From Planctomycetota bacterium (GTDB lineage: Bacteria; Planctomycetota; Brocadiia; SM23-32), in assembly GCA_018334735.1 (NCBI GenBank), contig JAGXLK010000016.1:1-12385 (forward strand): a DNA stretch of 12,385 nucleotides, given 5' to 3'. The notes under the pieces are model-generated. The model was not told the origin of the DNA. It saw only the letters and a program-made list of their open reading frames with translations, and ran no database searches. Of the stretch, positions 1 through 7,820 are shown piece by piece (position 1 is the first letter of the stretch; each line of letters begins with the position of its first letter). Both the position numbers and the translations under genes were made by a program.

Positions 1-1699
1 CCGTGAGATTCAATCCCTTTGCCCCGTAACCTTTCATATCACCGCTTATCCGCAGTTCAGGAATCACTTTGCCCACACTGGCTTCCAGGGATTCCAGTTT
101 GATCCGGTTCTTCTGAGGATCCGCCAAATTATCACCCTCTAATTTCAGGGCAACGTGGACCGGCGCAGCCATCTGCCCGAACAATTTGCTTTTGACCGCC
201 AGAATTTCCGTCCCAAAATTAGCTCTTACAGAGGATCCAACAGGATCCGACAAATGGCTATCCACCGTCCCCTCGAGTTTGATGTTCCTGCAGGTCAGCG
301 TAGCGAGATCTGAAAAACCGCAGCGCAGATATGGCGCATTCAAATGAAAGTTCTGGGTGGTTTTTACAGAAAGCTGTGGATCCAACGAATACTCCGCTTC
401 GAGTCGATGCGTAAAATCCCAGCCCTTGATTTCTCCGCTGAGGTGCGTGCTTTTCTCTGGCGTTTCTTCCACCGTCAAACCGGATCGAACATTCAACCCT
501 CTCAACTCCACCCTGTTGACCAGGCTGCCGCGCACCTCTAAATCAGCTTCCGACATTAGCGTTGCATCAATATCTGTGGTCATCTCGAACAGACCGGACA
601 GTGCCGGATTTTGCAACTCCAACCCTGGTTTTAAAGATTCGAGGCCACCGAAGGATTCCAGTAGATGGACCACGAGCAGGTTAAATTCCCGCAGTTCGAC
701 AGCAAGCGTGTTTTCGCCCTCCAATTCCCATTTTTCATCGCGATTGACAGCAAATTTCAGATCCGAATGCAACAGGTCGCCCATCCGGACCTGGAATCTA
801 CCGTTTGGCAAAGTAAGTTCAGCTATATTCAGTTTGGCGCTCAGGTCTCCCTCCACACCCGGAGAATATTTGAACTCAGCGCCTTCATAACGGGCATCAA
901 GCGGTATTATTTTACACTTCCCTTTGGCCGTTACGTGCTTTTTCGTATCGCGCTTTATTCTGAGCTGCGCTTCCATCGCAGTCTCCAGTCGAGCTTTTTT
1001 AGGAATTTGAAAATCACCCACAGCTGACTTAATGCCGCATGACAAGCGCGCATCACCACGGAGTTTTCGATCCCAACTGGCCGACCCGAAAACCCATAGT
1101 CCTGACAATTGCACTTTATGACCGTCCGCATCTTTTACTTCGACCAAAACGTCCCTGACGCTGATATCATCGATTCCAACAGAGGTGGGCATTCGGATGG
1201 TGGTTAGATTCAGAGGCGGCCTGGATCTGCGTTTGGTTTCCCCCTTACCAGCCGGCAATAAACTGGCAACACTCCACTGACCATTTTTTTTCTCAGCTTG
1301 GACCCGGACACCGGAGATTTCCACGAGGTTAATCCGCAGCTGACGTTCAAAAAGGTTGAAGGGGCTCCACCGGCAAAGGATTTTGTCGACGCTGACCACA
1401 GGTTCAGTAACATTATCCGCCGGGGCAATCCGCAATCCTCTCATATCGACAAGCTTGCCACTCAGGGGGGAAATTCTGAGGGCTTGCAGTTTGATATCTG
1501 CTCCATTCATTATCCTGGACAGACGGCTTGTAACAATTTTGCGGAAAAATGGAGCATCACTAATTCGCGGAAAAAGCGCAAGCAAGGCAACCAGAAATGC
1601 GAGAAAGAGAAACATGATCCGGTAGAACCAGCGCAGGGCGCACCGCAATCGCTGAAAGTGTTTTCCCCCGGACCCAGTTTTTTTGATTTCGTCTACCAC
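1..1699 (-). CDS. AsmA-like membrane-anchored protein, 3' end cut by window edge
   Basis: An uninterrupted frame of 566 codons runs on the minus strand from GTG at 1699 off the left edge, so the C-terminus is missing. The start is chosen because GAGGGA (1705-1710) lies 5 nt upstream and an in-frame TGA closes the frame just before it. ATG at 1615 is a less likely start, because it would remove the basic N-terminus. Residues 1-24 are basic. Residues about 25-43 (core FLFLAFLVALLALF) form one transmembrane helix, giving an N-in, periplasm-facing topology. Around residue 125 the pattern LVEISGVRVQAEKKNGQWSV matches the repeat-like beta motif (hydrophobic strand, then NGxW) of AsmA, TamB and DUF748-type proteins. 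The rest is alternating beta-strand sequence without catalytic motifs. Family members are linked to outer-membrane assembly or lipid transport. A precise role cannot be given. It follows the kinase gene after 85 bp in the same direction. Confidence 0.75.
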   Translation of the reverse strand, partial: MVDEIKKTGSGGKHFQRLRCALRWFYRIMFLFLAFLVALLALFPRISDAPFFRKIVTSRLSRIMNGADIKLQALRISPLSGKLVDMRGLRIAPADNVTEPVVSVDKILCRWSPFNLFERQLRINLVEISGVRVQAEKKNGQWSVASLLPAGKGETKRRSRPPLNLTTIRMPTSVGIDDISVRDVLVEVKDADGHKVQLSGLWVFGSASWDRKLRGDARLSCGIKSAVGDFQIPKKARLETAMEAQLRIKRDTKKHVTAKGKCKIIPLDARYEGAEFKYSPGVEGDLSAKLNIAELTLPNGRFQVRMGDLLHSDLKFAVNRDEKWELEGENTLAVELREFNLLVVHLLESFGGLESLKPGLELQNPALSGLFEMTTDIDATLMSEADLEVRGSLVNRVELRGLNVRSGLTVEETPEKSTHLSGEIKGWDFTHRLEAEYSLDPQLSVKTTQNFHLNAPYLRCGFSDLATLTCRNIKLEGTVDSHLSDPVGSSVRANFGTEILAVKSKLFGQMAAPVHVALKLEGDNLADPQKNRIKLESLEASVGKVIPELRISGDMKGYGAKGLNLT

Positions 1700-1704
1700 C
1701 AGCG

Positions 1705-1710
1705 TCCCTC
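1705..1710 (-). promoter_or_regulatory. Ribosome binding site deciding the GTG start of the AsmA-like gene
   Basis: GAGGGA on the minus strand, 5 nt before GTG at 1699. It overlaps the in-frame TGA that bounds the frame. It favours GTG 1699 over the internal ATG at 1615. Confidence 0.6.
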
Positions 1711-1784
1711 AGAAATTCGCAGGCTGAATTGGTACTCGCAGATTGTATTCTAATGTCCCTGTGGTTTCAGAAAAAGGGAACCGA

Positions 1785-2792
1785 TTACATTCCCAGTTCC
1801 TTTCGAAGCCGCAGATTCCGAAGGGCATCGCGGACCTGGTGCAACGGCGGACGCCGGGTGAGGTCAGTAGAGCAACAATCCATGATCATATCGCTTAAAC
1901 CGACGGGAATTCCAGGATCAATCCGTGCCGGAGGGATGGGGCTAAAACCGTCTTGCGGTACAAATCCCGCGCCTCCCTCTTCTCCAGGCACAATTGATGG
2001 GAGTTTTTCCCCCGTCAACAACCAGTACATCGTCCCCCCGAGACTGAATACATCAGTAACAGGTTGCAATTTCCCCCCTGCCTGTTCCGGTGCCAGAAAA
2101 CCCCAAGTCCCTTTAACACTATCCAGACGCGTACCTATTTCGGCCGCAAAGCCAAAATCGATCAATTTCACATCGTTCTCCCGGTCTCCTACAATGATAT
2201 TGTCCGGTTTAACATCCCCGTGGACCCATCCCAATGAATGGATCTGTGAGAGGATATCACATACATGCGCGATGATTGTAAGTTTTTCCTTGAACGTATA
2301 ATCCGAATTTTCAGCGAGGCTTTGTCCCTCAATACGTTCCATAATTATGCAGGCAGATTTGACCCTGAAAAATCGCCGCAATTTCTTCAGTTTCACCACG
2401 TCCACGATACCATCGACGTTTTCATGGTGATCGTGAAGCTGCTTCAAAACCGAGTATTCGTTCTCCAAATGGCGCAAAACCTGCCTGTCCCGCTCGTCTT
2501 TGATAGCAACACATTTGGCTGCCAGAGGTTCCCCTTCCGCATCGTCTTTCGGCAGTATTTCGCAAATGACACTCCGTGCGCCGTATCCTATCGGCTCGCC
2601 AACAGAATAGGCCTCCAGCATCCTATTAAGGGCGTTCAAGCTCTTTTTAATCGGGGGCAAAATATATTCTCCCGCGGATCCCAAAACGCAAACACATTTT
2701 AACAGGGTACTTTGTGAGTTATATTTTTCAAGTGCCCGCAATACGTTAACCAACCAGAACAACCCTTTATTGGACGAAAGACAACGTGGCAA
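1785..2792 (-). CDS. Eukaryotic-like serine/threonine protein kinase (PknB/Hanks type)
   Basis: Soluble kinase that would transfer the ATP gamma-phosphate to Ser/Thr of unknown targets. Numbered from TTG at 2792 (335 aa), a nearly complete catalytic set is visible: glycine loop GEPIGYGARS (65-74), candidate ATP-binding Lys93 (AAK), helix-C Glu112, catalytic loop HGDVKPDN (191-198, Asp193, Lys195, Asn198), DFG at 212-214, APE-like APEQ at 234-237 and the structural Asp247 in DVFSLGG. The catalytic loop has HGD instead of HRD. No transmembrane segment or sensor domain follows the kinase domain, which ends close to the C-terminus. The start is uncertain. TTG 2792 lacks a ribosome site. TTG 2660 has GGAG 8 nt upstream. 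ATG 2621 starts directly before the domain but has only a poorly placed GG. The first 43-57 residues may therefore not be translated. It is divergent from purE and upstream of the AsmA-like gene. Confidence 0.9.
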   Translation of the reverse strand: MPRCLSSNKGLFWLVNVLRALEKYNSQSTLLKCVCVLGSAGEYILPPIKKSLNALNRMLEAYSVGEPIGYGARSVICEILPKDDAEGEPLAAKCVAIKDERDRQVLRHLENEYSVLKQLHDHHENVDGIVDVVKLKKLRRFFRVKSACIIMERIEGQSLAENSDYTFKEKLTIIAHVCDILSQIHSLGWVHGDVKPDNIIVGDRENDVKLIDFGFAAEIGTRLDSVKGTWGFLAPEQAGGKLQPVTDVFSLGGTMYWLLTGEKLPSIVPGEEGGAGFVPQDGFSPIPPARIDPGIPVGLSDMIMDCCSTDLTRRPPLHQVRDALRNLRLRKELGM

Positions 2793-2799
2793 TTACAAT
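2770..2799 (+). promoter_or_regulatory. Candidate sigma-70 promoter for the purE operon
   Basis: TTGGAC (2770-2775, 3 of 6 consensus) and TACAAT (2794-2799, 5 of 6) are separated by 18 bp. Transcription would start near 2806, leaving a leader of about 45 nt before the purE ATG. The site overlaps the extreme 5' end of the longest kinase reading frame, which mildly supports a later kinase start. Pattern match only. Confidence 0.35.
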
Positions 2800-2839
2800 A
2801 GTTTTTCTGTTACCTGCACGTTTGTGACTGAGTTCTCAA

Positions 2840-2846
2840 GAGGTGA
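2840..2846 (+). promoter_or_regulatory. Ribosome binding site of purE
   Basis: GAGGTGA lies 5 nt before ATG 2852. An in-frame GTG at 2843 sits inside this site, so it cannot be the real start. Confidence 0.75.
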
Positions 2847-2851
2847 CTTAT

Positions 2852-3367
2852 ATGAGTGATGCGCCGAAAGTAGCCATAGTGATGGGGAGCGACAGCGACC
2901 TGCCAACCATGAAATCGACCGTAAAAGTAATGATGAAATTCGACGTGCCGTTCGAATTGAGAGTTCTGAGCGCACACCGCTCTCCGGAAGAGACACACAA
3001 GTTTGCAGAATCCGCCGAGAACCGCGGAATCAAAGTCATTATCGCCGGCGCTGGCGGAGCCGCCCACCTGGCAGGTGTGATCGCCGCCAACACAACTGTC
3101 CCCGTCATCGGAGTCCCGATGGCCACTGACCGGGCCGGCGGAATGGACTCACTGCTTTCAACGCTCCAGATGCCCAGAGGGGTACCTGTGGGCACTATGG
3201 GAATCGGAAGCAGTGGCGCCCAAAACGCCGGATTGCTCGCCATTGAAATTTTGGCGCTCTCCGATGACAAACTCGCCGAACTCTACCGCCAGTTCAAAAA
3301 CCAGCTGTCCGATTCCGTCGAAAAAGCCAACGAAAAAGCCCAGGAATGGCTCCAGGAAAATTCCTGA
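2852..3367 (+). CDS. purE: N5-carboxyaminoimidazole ribonucleotide mutase PurE (class I)
   Basis: Converts N5-CAIR to CAIR in de novo purine biosynthesis in the cytoplasm. The 171-aa protein has the usual PurE length. Motifs in order: MGSDSDLPTM (11-20, phosphate-binding loop), SAHRSPE (40-46, with catalytic His42 equivalent to E. coli His45), AGAGGAAHLAG (65-75), VIGVPM (85-90) and DSLLSTLQMPRGVPVGTMGIG (99-119). The GAGGAAHL segment and QMPRGVPVGT are typical of class I mutases and unlike class II AIR carboxylases. The Pro of the usual AAHLPG is Ala here. The last 20 residues are a charged helix. ATG 2852 is chosen for its GAGGTGA site. Class I PurE needs PurK for N5-CAIR, and purK is not in this window. 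The gene probably leads an operon with the two following genes, the first only 44 bp away. Confidence 0.96.
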   Translation: MSDAPKVAIVMGSDSDLPTMKSTVKVMMKFDVPFELRVLSAHRSPEETHKFAESAENRGIKVIIAGAGGAAHLAGVIAANTTVPVIGVPMATDRAGGMDSLLSTLQMPRGVPVGTMGIGSSGAQNAGLLAIEILALSDDKLAELYRQFKNQLSDSVEKANEKAQEWLQENS

Positions 3368-3411
3368 ACCGATCCCATAGATCTCTTATCCAAGCAGCGG
3401 GAATCCAAACA

Positions 3412-4467
3412 ATGAAATGCCTCAACTGCGGCGCGGAAATGGAAAACTACCTCGTCCGGACAAAAAAGGATGAAATCTCCTACGATACCTGCCCGGAATG
3501 CGGGAGCCTCTGGCTCGACGCCGGAGAGCTTGACAAAATGGCTTTCCAGGTCGAAGGAAGTGTCGAATACAGCTCCCAGGAAGGAATCGAAGGGACCGTA
3601 ACTGACCGGAGCTGCCCAAGATGCAAAAACGTTGTAATGGAAAAAGTCAACTTTCTGGGCTCCACTGATGTTTTTCTCGACCGCTGCCCGTGCTGCGGAG
3701 GATTCTGGCTCGATGGAGGCGAACTCGATATACTCAACCGGGAGTTGCAAAATACTATGCCGGTGGCAGGTCACGGTTTTTCCGATTTCATCAACAATAT
3801 TCACGTCCCTTACTGGCATAAACGTATTCGAAGACAGGATCCACCGGATTTTGGCGAAAAGGTCCTCCCCCTCAAAAACGCCTCTATGAAAGACACCAGC
3901 TCGCTCGCATGTCCCGCCTGCGACGCACGGATGAATTCGTACAAAGCCTACGGTATGAGTTTTGAAGGTTGCCAGAGGTGCAAAGGACTCTGGGTATCTC
4001 TGGAAGAATTGCGAAAACTCAAAGACCGTGTGGGTAAAAAGAACGGGGTCGACCTGCGATGGCTCGACGACGAAGTTGAAGCCATCGAAGAAAGCCAGAT
4101 CATGCCTTCAGGACGCCAGTGCCCCGAATGTTCCGGTCAAGAACTGGTCAGTACAAGCTTCGGAAACTCCACGATCATAATCGACTGGTGCCCTTCCTGT
4201 AAGCACCTCTGGCTGGATGGCGGCGAATTTCAGAGGATGATGGCTTATCTCAGGGAGGAGTACGCCAACGTTTCTCGCGAAGACATGGAAGAAAATCTCC
4301 GCGAAGAAATGAAAGAAATATGGAAAGGACCGGAAGGAAAATTTTCGGAACTGCTCGATGCAGCAGCCGCAGTCAGCACCTTCCTCAGTCTCGGGGTTTT
4401 TCAGCACCCCAAACTCGTCGCATTCCTGCAGCGTTTCAGCGAGAATCTCGAATCCTCGGGGATATAA
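3412..4467 (+). CDS. Protein with four zf-TFIIB-type zinc-ribbon modules
   Basis: A 351-aa soluble protein with four Cys4 modules. Ligands: C3/C6/C27/C30, C68/C71/C92/C95, C167/C170/C187/C190 and C237/C240/C260/C263. Each is followed after 3 residues by the zf-TFIIB signature: WLDAGEL (34-40), WLDGGEL (99-105), a degenerate WVSLEEL (194-200) and WLDGGEF (267-273). Residues 110-160 and 203-230 are linkers. The tail after 275 is acidic and helical (EEYANVSREDMEENLREEM), ending in a hydrophobic stretch near 316-340. Zinc ribbons of this family usually occur as one or two copies in small bacterial proteins of unknown function. Nucleic-acid or protein binding is only a guess. ATG 3412 has GGGA 9 nt upstream. 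An in-frame upstream start at 3346 would overlap purE and adds no recognisable sequence. It lies 44 bp after purE and 30 bp before the URO-D-like gene, so co-transcription is likely. Confidence 0.85.
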   Translation: MKCLNCGAEMENYLVRTKKDEISYDTCPECGSLWLDAGELDKMAFQVEGSVEYSSQEGIEGTVTDRSCPRCKNVVMEKVNFLGSTDVFLDRCPCCGGFWLDGGELDILNRELQNTMPVAGHGFSDFINNIHVPYWHKRIRRQDPPDFGEKVLPLKNASMKDTSSLACPACDARMNSYKAYGMSFEGCQRCKGLWVSLEELRKLKDRVGKKNGVDLRWLDDEVEAIEESQIMPSGRQCPECSGQELVSTSFGNSTIIIDWCPSCKHLWLDGGEFQRMMAYLREEYANVSREDMEENLREEMKEIWKGPEGKFSELLDAAAAVSTFLSLGVFQHPKLVAFLQRFSENLESSGI

Positions 4468-4497
4468 CCCCTTTACCAGATAACAATCTTCAAACCA

Positions 4498-5730
4498 ATG
4501 AGCCAAGACAAAGACGTCAAAATACTGCGCGATCTTGCCAAAAAAGTGGCAGAAATCGCAGCTAAACCCGTTCAGGACGAACGCCGTGACCTGTGGCGGC
4601 GTCACAACAGCCTCCAGCACACCCGCCCGCTTCTCTATGTCCGAGGAGGCGTCGCTTTCGGCGATATACTCAACCCCCAACTCGAATGCCAGGATCCATT
4701 CTACCGCGGACACGAACGGGCACTGCGCAGAATGATTTTCCAGAACACCCTCGACGACGATTTCATCGTCGAACCGTGGATCAATCAGGGCGCCTCACGT
4801 ATCACGCCGGAAAAGGGACCGTGGGGAGTACCCCATAACCGTATCCCCAGCACCGAACAAGGCGGCGCGTGGAAATATGATCCCCCTATCAAAAAACCAG
4901 AGGATATCGAAAAACTCGTCAAGCCGCATCATATTATCGACGAAGAGGCGACCGCCCGTAACGTAAGCCGGATCCGCAACGCTGTCGGAGATATCATCGA
5001 AGTCAATGTTGACCGCGCCCCATTCTACCGGGTGTGGCACGCTGATATCTCAACAGATCTCGGCTATCTCCGTGAAATTGAACAATTTATGTTTGATATG
5101 ATCGATAATCCGGAATGGCTGCATAAACTGGTGGGTTTTCTCAGCGAAGGCGTTCTCACCACCCATCGGGAAGCCGAAGAAGCCGGAGATTGGCACCTGG
5201 CCGACACGGAAAATCAGGCTATGCCCTATTCCCTGGAATTGCCCGATCCCGAAGCGAACAGTGAACCCGTCACTCGTGATAAACTCTGGTGTTTCTGCGC
5301 CGCCCAGGAGATGGCCCAGGTGGGACCACAAATGCACGACGAGTTCATCCTCCAGTATCAACTGCCGATCATCGAACAATTCGGGCTGTCTTCCTACGGC
5401 TGCTGCGAAGACCTGACCAATAAAATTGATATGCTCCGTCAGATCCCGAATCTCCGCCGGATCGCCGTCACTCCCTGGGCAGATGTCGCAAAGTGTGCGG
5501 AACAAATTGGCGATGAATATGTCTACTCCTGGCGCCCCAGCCCCGCAAACATGGTCTGCACGCAGTTCGATGTGGATTACATCAAAAAAACCGTCCGCGA
5601 GGCCATGGAAGCCACAAAAGGCTGCCATGTCGACATCACCCTCAAAGACATTCAGACCCTGGAAGGGGAACCCGACCGCCTGCGGAAATGGGTCGATGCC
5701 GTCCGATCCGTCACCGACAAAACAGGCTGA
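4498..5730 (+). CDS. Uroporphyrinogen decarboxylase (URO-D) superfamily protein, probable methyltransferase-like
   Basis: A 410-aa soluble protein that I assign to the URO-D/MtaA-MtbA superfamily of TIM-barrel proteins. The assignment rests on overall pattern: the C-terminal half has SSYGCCEDLTNKIDMLRQIP (298-317), then RRIAVTPWADV (320-330), YVYSWRPSPANM (341-352) and HVDITLKDIQTLEG (377-390), a layout typical of the uncharacterised URO-D-like proteins common in PVC bacteria. The HemE N-terminal substrate signature (RQAGRYLPEY-like) is absent, so haem synthesis is unlikely. Cys302/Cys303 and perhaps Cys354 could be metal ligands comparable to the His-X-Cys...Cys zinc site of corrinoid methyltransferases; this is inference. 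No corrinoid protein or MtbC partner is in the window. The start ATG 4498 has no clear Shine-Dalgarno sequence and follows the zinc-ribbon gene by 30 bp, suggesting translational coupling or read-through. Substrate unknown. Confidence 0.75.
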   Translation: MSQDKDVKILRDLAKKVAEIAAKPVQDERRDLWRRHNSLQHTRPLLYVRGGVAFGDILNPQLECQDPFYRGHERALRRMIFQNTLDDDFIVEPWINQGASRITPEKGPWGVPHNRIPSTEQGGAWKYDPPIKKPEDIEKLVKPHHIIDEEATARNVSRIRNAVGDIIEVNVDRAPFYRVWHADISTDLGYLREIEQFMFDMIDNPEWLHKLVGFLSEGVLTTHREAEEAGDWHLADTENQAMPYSLELPDPEANSEPVTRDKLWCFCAAQEMAQVGPQMHDEFILQYQLPIIEQFGLSSYGCCEDLTNKIDMLRQIPNLRRIAVTPWADVAKCAEQIGDEYVYSWRPSPANMVCTQFDVDYIKKTVREAMEATKGCHVDITLKDIQTLEGEPDRLRKWVDAVRSVTDKTG

Positions 5731-5827
5731 GAAACTGATGTCCGGGGGACGGCATGGAGCAACAAGAGGGTCGCTCGAAACGGCTGCTGCCCAGCGCCGC
5801 GAGGAAAAGAACCCGCTCTTTACTCTC

Positions 5828-7540
5828 CTACCGCTCCATTTCAATCAAACGCAACTCGATCTTCCGGACATCGCAAATGGTCTCCCCAACCTGTCTTAAT
5901 GCCCGAAGGCGCAATTCCTGCCGCCCTTCCTTGAGATTCACAACGCCCATCTTCAGGGGACGGAACTCCTTCTCGTATGACTCCGAACGTGGAATTCGGT
6001 CGCGCTCGGTCTTCAGGGGTGGGTCAAACGGTTCCTCAATCGTCGCGCTTGTCGAAGCCTCTCCGCATACAACTTCGACTTTCGCCCCCGTCTCGCTCTC
6101 CGGACAGGTATAAAACACCGTTACTTCGTATCGGCCGGCATTCGCAATATCAAGATCCCAATGGATTTCATCGTCAATATTCCGCCAATCCGTGAAAAAC
6201 GATGCGTTGGGATGAATCGAACTCCACGTAATCTCGCCACCGGGGACCCCATCCTGCGCGTTCAGATCCGTCTTCGGAAACGCCGGATATCCGACCGGCA
6301 AAGGTGGTTCCACGGTCTCGGATGGAATCGCATCGTCATGCCACTGTTCTATCCGGTTTTTCAGTTCCTGAAAAAGTTGTGGCTTTTCCGCGGAAAGGTC
6401 CCTGCGCTGCCCGAAATCGTTTTCCATATCGAAAAGCCCATCCGAATGCCCTCCCGCCCGGTATTTCTGAGTCCGGATCCCGGTAATTTCGCCGTCGTGG
6501 CTCTGCGAGTAGATTACCCGCTCGGGCCAGCTATCTGTTTCACCATCAAAAATTGGCTTAAGGCTCACACCGTCAAGCGGTTTGGTATCGGTCAGCGAAA
6601 TCCCGGCTATATCCGCGAGCGTGGGCAGAAAATCGATCGCACCGGCAATTTGCTTTACCCTCGTTCCAGGCTCGATCTTCCCTGGCCAGTTGATAAGACA
6701 TGGTGATCGAACGCCGCCCTCTTCGGTCGAACCTTTTTTGCCACGCATATCACCGTTCCAGCGCCAGGTGTTCGGTCCATTGTCAGAAAGATAAATAAAA
6801 ACAGTATCCCCTCTCAGTCCGAGCTCATCCACTTTATCAACCAGTCGACCGACGTTCCAATCAACATTTTCGCACATGGCCAACACCGCCCGGGTGACGT
6901 CCCCATCCTCTTTATCGGGATCCCGGTGACGCATTTCCAGCTCCTTTCCAGAAAATTTCTCATAAAACCGGTCGGGAACCTGGAACGGTGAATGCGGCAC
7001 ATTGTAGGGAACGTAGCAGAAAAACGGGCGATCACGATTCGTCTCGATAAATTCCATCGCCTTCTCCGTCAGGACATCGATGATGTAATCGCTGTTTTCA
7101 ACATCTTCCCCATTATGATCGAGCGTGGTTGAAAAATAATTGCTCCAGTGCCCGCAGCAAAACCCGAAAAATTCTTCAAAACCACGGCCATTCGGATGGT
7201 ATGGATAAGCCGACCCGCTGTGCCATTTTCCGAAACAACCAGTGGCATAGCCAGCCGATTGAAAAACATCTCCAATCGTTGTCTCGTCGAGATTCAGGTA
7301 CTCCGCCCGCCGCGTAACGCCATGGACACCCGTCCGCGGAAAATAACGTCCCGTGAGAACTTCCGCCCGAGTCGGAGCACAAAGTGGCTGCACGTAGAAT
7401 GACTCAAAAACGGCCCCTTCGCGTCCGAGCTCGTCAATCCGGGGCGTGGAAAGGTTTGTATTCCCGTTCAGACTCAAATCGCCCCATCCCTGATCGTCAG
7501 TGAGAATCAAGACAACGTTAGGTCTTCTGTCGTCGGCCAT
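5828..7540 (-). CDS. Family S1 formylglycine-dependent sulfatase with C-terminal beta-rich domain, no signal peptide
   Basis: Hydrolyses a sulfate ester; substrate unknown. The 570-aa protein carries the sulfatase signature C54-A-P-T-R58 followed by AEVLTGR, where Cys54 would become formylglycine. Other active-site elements are metal ligands Asp15/Asp16 (LILTDDQGWGD), Lys105 and His107 (FGKWHSG), His183 (VPHSPF), Asp253/Asn254 (LSDNGPN) and Lys268/269. Residues 1-400 are the catalytic domain. Residues about 430-570 form an extra beta-rich part (HWDLDIANAGRYEVTVFYTC, 460-479) resembling accessory carbohydrate-binding-like domains. The N-terminus MADDRRPNVV starts directly at the first catalytic strand, and in-frame TAA and TGA stops lie just upstream, so no export signal can be added. 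It is therefore predicted cytoplasmic. ATG 7540 has AAAGGA 7 nt upstream. The gene converges on the purE operon across 97 bp and is divergent from the guanylyltransferase gene. No maturase or glycoside hydrolase is adjacent. Confidence 0.93.
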   Translation of the reverse strand: MADDRRPNVVLILTDDQGWGDLSLNGNTNLSTPRIDELGREGAVFESFYVQPLCAPTRAEVLTGRYFPRTGVHGVTRRAEYLNLDETTIGDVFQSAGYATGCFGKWHSGSAYPYHPNGRGFEEFFGFCCGHWSNYFSTTLDHNGEDVENSDYIIDVLTEKAMEFIETNRDRPFFCYVPYNVPHSPFQVPDRFYEKFSGKELEMRHRDPDKEDGDVTRAVLAMCENVDWNVGRLVDKVDELGLRGDTVFIYLSDNGPNTWRWNGDMRGKKGSTEEGGVRSPCLINWPGKIEPGTRVKQIAGAIDFLPTLADIAGISLTDTKPLDGVSLKPIFDGETDSWPERVIYSQSHDGEITGIRTQKYRAGGHSDGLFDMENDFGQRRDLSAEKPQLFQELKNRIEQWHDDAIPSETVEPPLPVGYPAFPKTDLNAQDGVPGGEITWSSIHPNASFFTDWRNIDDEIHWDLDIANAGRYEVTVFYTCPESETGAKVEVVCGEASTSATIEEPFDPPLKTERDRIPRSESYEKEFRPLKMGVVNLKEGRQELRLRALRQVGETICDVRKIELRLIEMER

Positions 7541-7684
7541 TCTGTCTTCCTTTGCTTAAGATCACCAGAACGCATTTCCGAAACGCCCTTTTTAACCTTC
7601 CCACCCGCAGCGCGTCAAACAACTACTGCCACCGCCACCCCCGATTCGTGGACCAGACTGTCTCTTTCGGTCCCCCACTCATAT

Positions 7685-7713
7685 TTGCATCCGCCTCTTT
7701 TCCAGTTTAGGAT
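7685..7713 (+). promoter_or_regulatory. Weak candidate promoter for the guanylyltransferase gene
   Basis: TTGCAT (7685-7690) and TAGGAT (7708-7713) with a 17-bp spacer, matching 3 and 4 of 6 consensus positions. This is a weak pattern match about 115 bp before the start codon. Confidence 0.2.
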
Positions 7714-7813
7714 ACATTTTGCAGAAGAAATCCAGGCATATGTAGTCCGACACCTGCATAAAAAGCATCTGCAAGTTAGAAACCTTCGGATTCCAACTAA
7801 CAGAGCACTCTTT

Positions 7814-7820
7814 GGAGGGG
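7814..7820 (+). promoter_or_regulatory. Strong ribosome binding site of the guanylyltransferase gene
   Basis: GGAGGGG lies 7 nt before ATG 7828, fixing the start. Confidence 0.75.

Noticed and set aside
357..890. Plus-strand frames of up to 177 codons across 344-1753
   Set aside because: The minus strand is open for 566 codons here with an AsmA-like beta pattern and a membrane anchor. The plus-strand frames are Ser/Arg/Pro-rich and lack ribosome sites.
4498..5730. Annotation as hemE
   Set aside because: The HemE N-terminal signature and overall motif order are absent; only superfamily-level similarity is visible.
5731..5827. Terminator between the convergent URO-D-like and sulfatase genes
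   Set aside because: Only 4-bp stems such as GTCC/GGAC were found, without T tracts on either strand.
5050..5844. A 264-codon minus-strand frame opposite the URO-D-like gene
   Set aside because: Same reasoning: it lies antisense to a convincing gene, and its composition (Phe- and Gly-rich, no motif) is typical of a reverse-strand shadow.
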